The position numbers were made by a program, and so were the translations under genes. 64,000 nt of DNA, from the NCBI GenBank assembly GCA_949752795.1, contig OX457061.1:6631239-6695238 (forward strand). Direction: 5' to 3'. Within the stretch, counting starts at the first letter, position 1. Every line of letters starts with the position of its first letter. The DNA comes from Hyperoodon ampullatus (Eukaryota; Chordata; Mammalia; Artiodactyla; Ziphiidae). The notes beneath the pieces were generated by a model. That model ran no database searches. It worked only from the letters and a program-made list of their open reading frames with translations, and was not told where the DNA came from. Below, piece after piece: positions 56,301-64,000 of this stretch.

Positions 56301-59030
56301 CACCCCAGAGATTCTGATTTAGCTGGTCTAGAGGGGAGCCTGGGCGTCTGCATTTTTAGAAAGTTCCCGTGAGTCCCAACAATGGCGGGGCCTGGGGCCC
56401 ACTGGCAGTTCCCTCTAGGGGAGGGCCCAGGACCGGCAGGGTGGGAGTTTCTCTCACGGTGGGAGAAGGGTTGTGCTCCTTTGTGCCCTGTTGACAGTTC
56501 CCTGTGCCACATTCCTTTGCTGGATCCTTCTCTCTTTGGCACAGGTGCCGATGGGAAGGGGCCACAGTAAGGTCGACCTTCTCTTCCCGAGGCTTTAGTT
56601 GTTCCGAAGGGCTGTCATTCAAGGACAAGGCTTTGAAGGACCAACCGCTAAAAGGAAATTTTGACTCCTTCGGTATTTGGGAGGCTTGAAAACCACAAAT
56701 GTGCAACCCCTGCCGGGGAATCATGTGTCTCTCCTGGATCTTGCTCTAAGAGCATGTGGCTTTAGTCGTTAATGAAGTGTCTGACCAGCTTGGCCCCTTG
56801 GCTGCTGGTTCCTGGCATCCACCACCGCCCAGGCTGGCTGGGCATCCGGCTCGCCGGACACTTTTGCGGGTCTGTGTCTGGGGCGAAACTGACAAGACAC
56901 AGTCTCTGGCAAACACACAAACCCACCCAGGCGAGGGTGTTGAATCATGTAGAAAGCAAGCAGGCTGCTGGGCGACGCCCTCCCACCTCCTGCCGTGGGC
57001 CAGTAAGATGGTCAGTCAACCCCATTTTTACAGATGAGGAAACCGAGGCTCAAGGTGGACTCCCTGCAGTGTGGGATCAGCTCTGAACCCCGCCTGTCTG
57101 GCTCTCCAAAACTGCTCTAACCATTGTACAGTCCTGCCTTTTCCCAAGCCCCCTCCCCAGTGCTGCCCCTTTCCTCCAGGATCTAGGGAAGCCCCCCTCG
57201 TACCTGGGCATGGCCTCCTCTCAGAGCCCTGCAGCCCCTGAGCTTCTGCCCCCGCGGACTGACGGGTCTGCCTAGTGGGGGCCTCACTGGGGACCCAGGG
57301 TTCCCCAGGCCTCACTAGAAATCCGAGTCGGCCCCCCTGCCCGGCCGTGCTAGGAGGTGGGATGGGTAACATTGCTTCCTGGTGGTGAGATGAGCCTCTG
57401 TTCTGGGGCTGCAGCTGCACATCTGGAAACAGAAAGCGCACATCCCTGTATTCAGTGTCTGCTGTTTGCTAAGCATCGGCTGAGCATGGTGTTTACAATT
57501 TTTTTTTCCACTTGATCCTCTATCCCAGGAAGGAGGTATTTCTGCTTTTTGATGCGGAAAGTAAGGCTCGGAAAGGAGCTGTAACTTGCCCAACATCCCG
57601 GAGCTGGGATGTGGTAAAGGAGGAGCAGACCCAGTATGTGTGCTTGTATTTTAGTATTTTCCCTTCTGGGGAAAGAGGGACTGAGAGGGCAAAGTGCCCA
57701 GCTCAGAGCCGGGTGAGGAGGGCATCCGATACCCACAGGGACCATGTGCCCTGGGACCGAGGGAGGGGGCAGCTCCTCGGAACTGCAGAGGCAGCAACCC
57801 CTTGTGCACTGGCCCATCATTCACTCCCTGCCCCGTCCCCCGGGACCCCTCAGATGCTGAGCCACAACAGGGTGGGGGGACGGCAGGACATCAGACAGTG
57901 ACAACTCCAAGTGCTCAGTGCCCTAACGGGGGTAGGTGGACAGTGGGAGCACAGGGAAGGCCTCTAACCCCTGCTGGGGAGGGGCTTCCTAGGGGAGGTG
58001 ACAGCTCGCCTGCCATGGGGGTAAGTCAGACCGGTTTTGGGGGGGTGTCCAGTCAAGCTGAGGAAAGACGAGCAGAGCTCAGCCCCCTGGGGTCTTGTGC
58101 CTGGGAAGTGGAGGGGGGCGTGTGGGAGAGGGTGGGGGAAGGGGGGTGGGCGGAAAGGGGCTCATTCAAGGACTTGGGGCCTTGTCGGGTGGGTTCAGAG
58201 CCAGGGTGAGGACAAGTGGGCGAGGGATTAGTGACCTGGGTCTGTGTCCTAAGAGGATTTCCGAGAAGCCACGTGGAGACCAGCATGGTGAGGTGACAGC
58301 TGGGCAGTGGCTCTTGTTCCCCAACTGACACGGACAGTGCCCAGCTGCCCCTCCAGGTTCTCGAGGGGCCGGGGAGAGGCAGTCGCAGCCTGACAGCAGG
58401 GAGGGCAGCCGGCAGGAGCCGGGCGATGTTTCCAGGGTAGACCTGGAACCCTCCAGGATGGGGAAGGGCTGGGGGCGGCTTCCCGGAGCAGCTGCCCCTG
58501 TGGCTGAACCACAGCGCCCCTTTCTTGGGCAGCGGCAAAGTGAGCACAGCAGGTGAGATGATGCGGGTGGGCTGGCCTGGCCGGAAGCCCCACCCCCACC
58601 CTGCCCCAGGCCATCCTGGGCGCCCGTGAATTCCTCTGACTTCGCCTCGATCGCACCCCATCCAGATGCGGGCCCCCTCTTGGGCTGCCTCCACCTGACC
58701 CTGGGCTAGGGGTGGTGCGAAGTGTGGGCAGTGCTGGGGGGCAGGGCAGTGCTGAGCAGCAGCCTGGGGGCTCCGGAACCACAGCCCTGGGGGCAGGCAA
58801 GGACTTTGGGGCCCAGCCCAGGCCTGGGAAACCGGAGCTGCCCCTGACTGGGACCTGGTGGCTGGGGGCAACTTCTGGGCTCTGGCAGGAAAGCCCAGAG
58901 CCAGCCTGGGGTGTCACACAGACCCCAGGGTCAGGGCCCTGGTCTGCGAATTAGGGGCCCTCTCCTCAAAATGTTGCCAGTTTGGTCCTAATGCTACAGA
59001 ACCTTTCACCCCCACCCGGGTACACACACT
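56300..59030. other. GC-rich intergenic DNA beyond PTGES
   Basis: Holds MIR-like cores at about 57015-57110 (TTTACAGATGAGGAAACCGA) and 57450-57625. Long overlapping frames at 57990-58920 (up to 272 codons) come from GC-rich composition. No gene is recognised. Confidence 0.5.
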
Positions 59031-59033
59031 TCT

Positions 59034-59390
59034 TTTTTTTTTTTTTTAATAAACTATTTATTTATGGCTGCTTTGGGTCTTCGTTGCTACATGCAGGCTT
59101 TCTCTAGTTGCGGCCAGTGGGAGCTTTTCTTTGTTGTCGTGCACGGGCTTCTCATTGCGGTGGCTTCTCTTGTTGCGGAGCACGGGCTCGAGGCGTGCGG
59201 GCTTCAGTAGTTGTGGCACGCGGGCTCAGTAGTTGTGGTGCGTGGGCTCTAGAGCACAGGCTCAGTAGCTGTGGCGCACGGGCTTAGTTGCTCCACATCA
59301 CGTGGGATCTTCCCAGACCAGGGCTCGAACCCCTATCCACTGCATTGGCAGGTGGATTCTTAACCACTGCACCACCAGGGAAGTCCTGAG
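59034..59390 (-). mobile_element. CHR-type SINE, long form
   Basis: Perfect 13-bp duplication TACACACACTTCT (59021-59033 and 59391-59403). Confidence 0.92.
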
Positions 59391-60190
59391 TACACACACT
59401 TCTAAGGAGGAAGCCCAAGACAGGTGATGGCTGGTGTACCCTATCCACCTGGGCTTCCCAGTGTCCTATGAGGGCCCCTCTGGGGAACCACTGGGGCTCC
59501 CTCGTTTAATGGATTCCTTGGCTCCAGGCTTCCAAGAGCCTCCCTGGTACGTGACAGACTTGGAGGAACAGGCAAAGATGAGAGGACAAAGGGGCCTGGT
59601 TTTAGTCCTGGAGGCGGGGACAGAACCTGGGGACCCCCTTAATTCCCCCAGAATTAAGGGCTCCTGGGGTTTCTGTGTGTGTCCCTGGGAGGCCATTGGC
59701 CTCAGGAATGGGCTTCCAGGCTGGCTAGGGTGGAAAGACGGACCCCTTCTTATTCCAGGTGGGCTGGGCCTTGGGCAGTCACAGAAGAGGAGTGTCTGTC
59801 CGGGTGGCTGGGAATCCAGGCAGGATTCCCTGGAGAGGCATCCTTTGAGTTGGAAGCCGAAAGGTGGATGAGATTTTAAACTGTTAATTACAGGTACTCA
59901 CAAGTAATGGTCACTATCAGAGGTTTAGAAACTACAGAAAAGCTCAAAGAAGAAAATAAAAACTTCCTGTATTCTCACCACGCAGTTGTTGTCCTGGTCA
60001 TGCTCCGGGTCGCTGCAACAGCTCCCAACTGGATACCTGCATCCACCATCCACCCTTGGCCCCCACCGTCCACTCCCCACCCAGGACCAGAGGCTTCTGT
60101 GTGCCAGTCCTCCGGTGGCTTCCCCCTACCCAGAGGAGGCTGGCAAGGCCCCGCGCCATCTTCCCTCACCATCTTCCTGCCACCTTCTTC
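59391..60190. other. Spacer
   Basis: 59880-59970 is weakly L1-like; otherwise nothing recognised. Confidence 0.35.
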
Positions 60191-60330
60191 ACTGTCCATC
60201 TCTCCCTCTAGAACGTGCACTCCAGGGGGACGGGGATTTGGGTCTGCGTTATTCTTGCCGTGCCTGTGTCCCCAGGTCTTGGAAGAGCACCTAGCTTCTA
60301 AGGCGTTTCTATTAAGTGAATGAATGATGT
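60190..60330 (-). mobile_element. L2 3' terminus
   Basis: CGTGTCCCC-type end with ATTAAGTGAATGAATG. Diverged. Confidence 0.45.
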
Positions 60331-60589
60331 GTAAAATGAATGTGTGTGTGTGTACACATAGTGTAGAGATAGGGATTCCGAACTGTTTCTATCCAGGATG
60401 GAATTCCACAACAAAAAATATGGATCGAGGGTTTTTGGCTTTGGGGAGATGTCGTCGGTGTGTCACAGACGTGGGTGGCATCCGTGCTCAGGGGCTCACA
60501 GCCTGGCCTTTTTATCATCACTTGAGATTTTCCCTAATAATGCATCTGCACTTCCTCCCAGGGCTTTTGATGGTCAATATCATGAATTT

Positions 60590-61150
60590 TAACAGCTCCC
60601 TGGCACTCCATCATCCCGGATACCCTCATCATTTATTTAATCTGCCCTTACTGTTGGATAATTAATTTTCCGCGCTGCATCAGCATAAGCAATGCTTTCA
60701 TGGGCACCTTTAAAAAGTTTTGTCAATTTTTAGAACCCAAGTAGGGAAATTTACAAGTGTGTGTATAAAGAATAGAGACCACCCACAATCCCACGTTCCT
60801 GAGAAAACAACTGTTCACGCTATGGTTTATGACTTTCCAGATTTTAAAACTATGCATATTAAATACACATACAAATTATATGCAATATACATAATATGTA
60901 TATATCTATGCATATTAAATATATAATATTTATATTTTATATATTACCTCTCCTCCCTGGAGATCCTGCCGTGTGGCCACCCATGAGACAGTGGTTGCTT
61001 CTCTTGGTATCTGTGCCTGCCAAGAGCATGTTGAGTAGCTTCACTTTTTAAAGTTTGAATTATGAAAATAATAGGGTTTTTCTTTTCATTTTCCAAATAT
61101 AAAATTACAACATTGAATTATTCTTTTTCAAGCGACACACATCTCCCCAG
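60590..61150. mobile_element. Old L1-like, AT-rich region
   Basis: TAACAGCTCCCTGGCACTCC, GTACATAATA-like AT-rich text (60840-60950) and CAACTGTTCACGCTATGG. Weak assignment. Confidence 0.35.
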
Positions 61151-61229
61151 ACATGCCAATGCATCTTCTGTCTAGAATTTAGCTTGCTTTTTAAAAAAAG
61201 TTGACACTACATTGTAACCCTCTGGGGAA

Positions 61230-61486
61230 TACATTTTCACTGGCAGAGCGGGGCTGGGTGGGCAGGATGTTGCTGCAGGGGGACAGTAGGAGGAGGGGAC
61301 TGAGTTGTCAGGATTGTCTGAATAATCTGGAGTAGGGGACAAGGCGGGTTTAAGGTGGACAGGGAGAGCAGGACTGGATGCTAGGACCTCAAACACCTGG
61401 CCTGGGTGATGGTACTTTGATGGGAGGGCTTTGGGGAGCCCCAGAAGGCTTTAGGCAGGAGAGGGACATGATCAAGGCTGTGTTTT
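61230..61486 (+). repeat. Old dispersed repeat (L2/MER-like)
   Basis: GGGAGAGCAGGACTGGATGC and CAGGAGAGGGACATGATCAA resemble the elements at 9390 and 39040. Confidence 0.4.
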
Positions 61487-61840
61487 TTGGTTTGTTTTTT
61501 TATTTATTTTTATTTTTGGCTGCCTTGGGTCTTCGTTGCTGCGCACGGGCTTTCTCTAGTTGTGGCGAGAGGGGGCTGCTCTTCGTTGTGGCGCGCGGGC
61601 TTCTCATTGCAGTGGCTTTTCTTGTTGCAGAGCACGGGCTCTAGGCACATGGGCTTCAATAGCTGTGGCACACAGGCTCAGTAGTTGTGGCTCACAGGCT
61701 CTAGAGCGCAGGCTCAGTAGTTGTGGCACACTGGCTTAGTTGCTCTGTAGCATGTGGGATCTTCCCAGACCAGGGCTCGAACCTGTGTCCCCTGCATTGA
61801 CAGGCAGATTCTTAACCACAGCGCCACCATGGAAGTCCCA
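61487..61840 (-). mobile_element. CHR-type SINE, long form
   Basis: Targets AAGGCTGTGTTTT and AAAGCTGTGTTTT flank it. Confidence 0.9.
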
Positions 61841-62027
61841 AAGCTGTGTTTTAGGGCAACTAATCTGTCGGCTTATGCAGAATGGCCTGGAAAGTGATAA
61901 GATGGCAGATAATTTGAGCAGAAGTGTCAAGTCTCCTCTGTCATGGGTCCCGGGGTTCTTTGGGTGTGCTGTGAGCAGAGGGAGGCCAAGCTCAAGAGGA
62001 CTTCCAAGCTCCATCTCCATCTGCATT

Positions 62028-62790
62028 GGTTTTCTACACTGGGTAACAAGTTGCCACAAACGTAACAGCTGAAAACAACACCCAGGGAATTCCCTGGTGG
62101 TCCAGTGGTTAGGACTCTGTGCTTCCACAGCAGGGGGCATGGGTTCCATCCCTGGTTTCCTGGTCAGGGAACTAAGATCCTGCAAGCTGCTCAGTGCAGC
62201 CAAAAAAAAAAAGAAAGAGAGAAAACAACCCCCATGTATGGTCTTACGGTTTCTATAGGTCAGGAGTCTGGGCCCAGCTTAACTGGGTTCTCTGCTCAGG
62301 GTCTCCCAGGCTGCAGTCAAGGAGTCCTCAGCTGATGTCTCATCTGGAGCTCAGTATCCTATTCTGAGCTCATTCAGATTGCAGGCAGGATTGGGTTCCT
62401 TATGGTGGTAGGAATGAGGCCCTTGGCTGCTGGGGGCCACCTCCTCCACAGGCAGGTCACAGCACAGCTGTTTGTTTCTCAAGGCTGGTGGGAACGCATC
62501 TCTCTGCTCTGAATCTCTTCTTTCAGGGAAGACCTGGACTCTCTTTTAAAGGTTTCACCTGGTTAGGTTAGGCCCACCAAGGATAATCTCCCTTCGGATT
62601 AGTCAAAGTCGACTGATTAGGGACCTTAATCACATCTGCTACATCCCTTCATCTTCACCATATTCTATTGGTTAGAAGCAAGTCAGAGGTTCCACCCCTA
62701 CCCAAGGAGAGGGGATTACGAAGTGTGTGTCTCCCTGGGGTGGGAGTCATGGGAACATCTTAGAATTATGTCATCCACACCACTTTATCA
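62028..62790 (-). mobile_element. MaLR-type LTR, antisense, split by a SINE
   Basis: TTGGTTTTCTACACTGGGTA, AACAGCTGAAAACAACA, then AGGTCAGGAGTCTGGGCCCA and CTATTGGTTAGAAGCAAGTC. Confidence 0.65.
62084..62220 (+). mobile_element. CHR-type SINE, short form
   Basis: Targets GAAAACAACACCC and GAAAACAACCCCC flank it. TCCCTGGT is partly duplicated inside the body. Confidence 0.88.
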
Positions 62791-63256
62791 AGTGCACCTT
62801 CCAGTTTCAAGGTGCCCACTCCTGAGTCCTCATACCCCAAGCTCGATCCATTCCCACTTCTTCTAAGATGTGAACTAAGAGCTTAAGAAGTTCTCAAACA
62901 CGCCCTTTCCAGCACTTGCAATAGAGAAGGGAATTCCTGACGACCACGAAGCTTCAAGATCTGAAGGACTAATTGTGGGATAACGGGAGCAGAGAAGCGA
63001 GCTTTGGATGGGGGCCACTCACTTACCAATAGGGATGGAAAAGGCAAGTCCAGCTCTGACTGAGGCACCAAGGGGGACATAAAAGGGAAGAAAGCACGTT
63101 TTCTTCATTGCAAAGAGCTTCTCATGCAGTTGAGATGATCACATGGGCCTGCTTGTTCTGTTTCCGTATGAGGTTATTAGTCTCATTACAGAAAACATAG
63201 AGACAAGTGGATTGTGAGCCATTATCAAATTTAAAGTATTTACAACTTGGTTTGGG
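62791..63256. other. Spacer, nothing recognised
   Basis: No element or gene-like pattern seen. Confidence 0.4.
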
Positions 63257-63270
63257 TCTTCACAGATTTT

Positions 63271-63480
63271 TTTTTTTTTTTTTTTTGCGATACGCGGGCC
63301 TCTCACTGTTGTGGCCTCTCCCGTTGCGGAGCACAGGCTCCGGACGCGCAAGCTCAGCGGCCATGGCTCTCGGGCCCAGTTGCTCCGCGGCATGTGGGAT
63401 CTTCCCGGACCAGGGCACGAACCCGTGTCCCCTGCATCGGTAGGCAGACTGTCAACCACTGCTTCCCACCAGGGAAGCCC
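63271..63480 (-). mobile_element. CHR-type SINE, 210-bp form
   Basis: Targets CTTCACAGATTTT and CTTCCCAGATTTT flank it. Near the head CACTGCTTCCCACCAGGG replaces the usual CACTGCGCCACCAGGG. Confidence 0.9.
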
Positions 63481-63489
63481 CTTCCCAGA

Positions 63490-64000
63490 TTTTTTACACT
63501 GAATCTATGAAAACATATGATAAACATCTTGGCACATGTTGCTTCCACCTCCCACCCCATTTTGGATTAGTTTTTGAAGTGGGGCTCAGAGGTAGAATTA
63601 CTGGGTGAAAGCAGGCAAACATTTTCGTGGCTGTTGGTACATTCTCCAAAAGACTTGTGCTGATGTTTATGCTGTGACCCCTGCTGGTGATCTGGGATTT
63701 GCTTGTTTCTTTGTCTTTGGGTCAGGAGCCTGCAGCCATCTCTGGTGATCTGTGCGGGAGAGGGCCCTTGTTCTCCCGGCTCTGTGCCTGGCGGGGACCC
63801 CACAGCGCCCTCCAGTGGCAGGCAGCAGAGGTGCAGGAGCTTTGGTCCCCAGCTGGTGCCCAAGGAATGTGGGCTTGGAAGGGACAAGGGGAAGAGCCAG
63901 GTTCTCTGAGGAGGGAATGTGCAATTTCACCCCAGAACAGGGACTATTTTGACTTCCCTAAACTCCACCCTTGGTCTGTGTTTTTCCACCGTATACACCA
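63490..64000. other. Spacer to window end
   Basis: No exon of PRRX2, the next expected gene, and no firm repeat seen. Confidence 0.4.

Noticed and set aside
58053..58917. Overlapping minus-strand frames of 272 and 222 codons
   Set aside because: Two different frames over the same GC-rich DNA, Pro/Gly/Arg-rich composition and no motif.
56300..64000. PRRX2, the next gene expected by synteny
   Set aside because: No homeodomain or other PRRX2-like exon is seen; the gene probably lies beyond the window.

Overview
This window is mammalian nuclear DNA, most likely from a cetacean and probably a toothed whale. The genes have a vertebrate exon-intron layout. More than 50 tRNA-derived SINE copies of the CHR type (cetacean/hippo/ruminant lineage) are scattered through it. 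The commonest is a very uniform ~210-bp form; the others are a ~320-bp long form and a ~125-bp short form. Old L1, L2, MIR, MaLR and ERV LTR pieces make up most of the rest. There is no bacterial or phage content and no CRISPR array. Species assignment is inference from the repeats. Repeat family names are from memory of consensus features, not from a search.

Two complete protein-coding genes can be read. TOR1B (torsin-1B, an ER/nuclear-envelope AAA+ ATPase; minus strand, five exons, CDS 4537-9034) encodes 336 residues. PTGES (microsomal prostaglandin E synthase-1, a MAPEG-family membrane enzyme; plus strand, three exons, CDS 44097-55977) encodes 153 residues. Both begin in CpG-rich segments. 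As far as I know, this divergent pair, about 35 kb apart, has the same order as human 9q34.11. The first ~480 bp are therefore probably the end of the TOR1A 3' UTR, with TOR1A convergent on TOR1B.

Layout: 1-480, putative TOR1A 3' end. 487-2505, SINEs. ~2670-9100, TOR1B with its putative 3' UTR. 9100-43850, gene-free repeat-rich DNA with many nested insertions. 43860-56300, PTGES: promoter, 3.4-kb intron 1, 8.1-kb intron 2 and 3' UTR. 56300-64000, intergenic DNA towards PRRX2, which is not reached. The two genes do not share a pathway; they are syntenic neighbours.

No new biological system was found. The most noteworthy signals are: non-canonical GC-AG introns, one in each gene; a hybrid SINE at 25469-25694 whose mosaic sequence looks like unequal crossing-over; a SINE with an apparent 3' transduction at 33754-34173; two SINEs inserted at the same target at 27901-28197; an inverted duplication at about 35.8 and 37.9 kb; and several three-level nested insertions with readable target-site duplications (TSDs).
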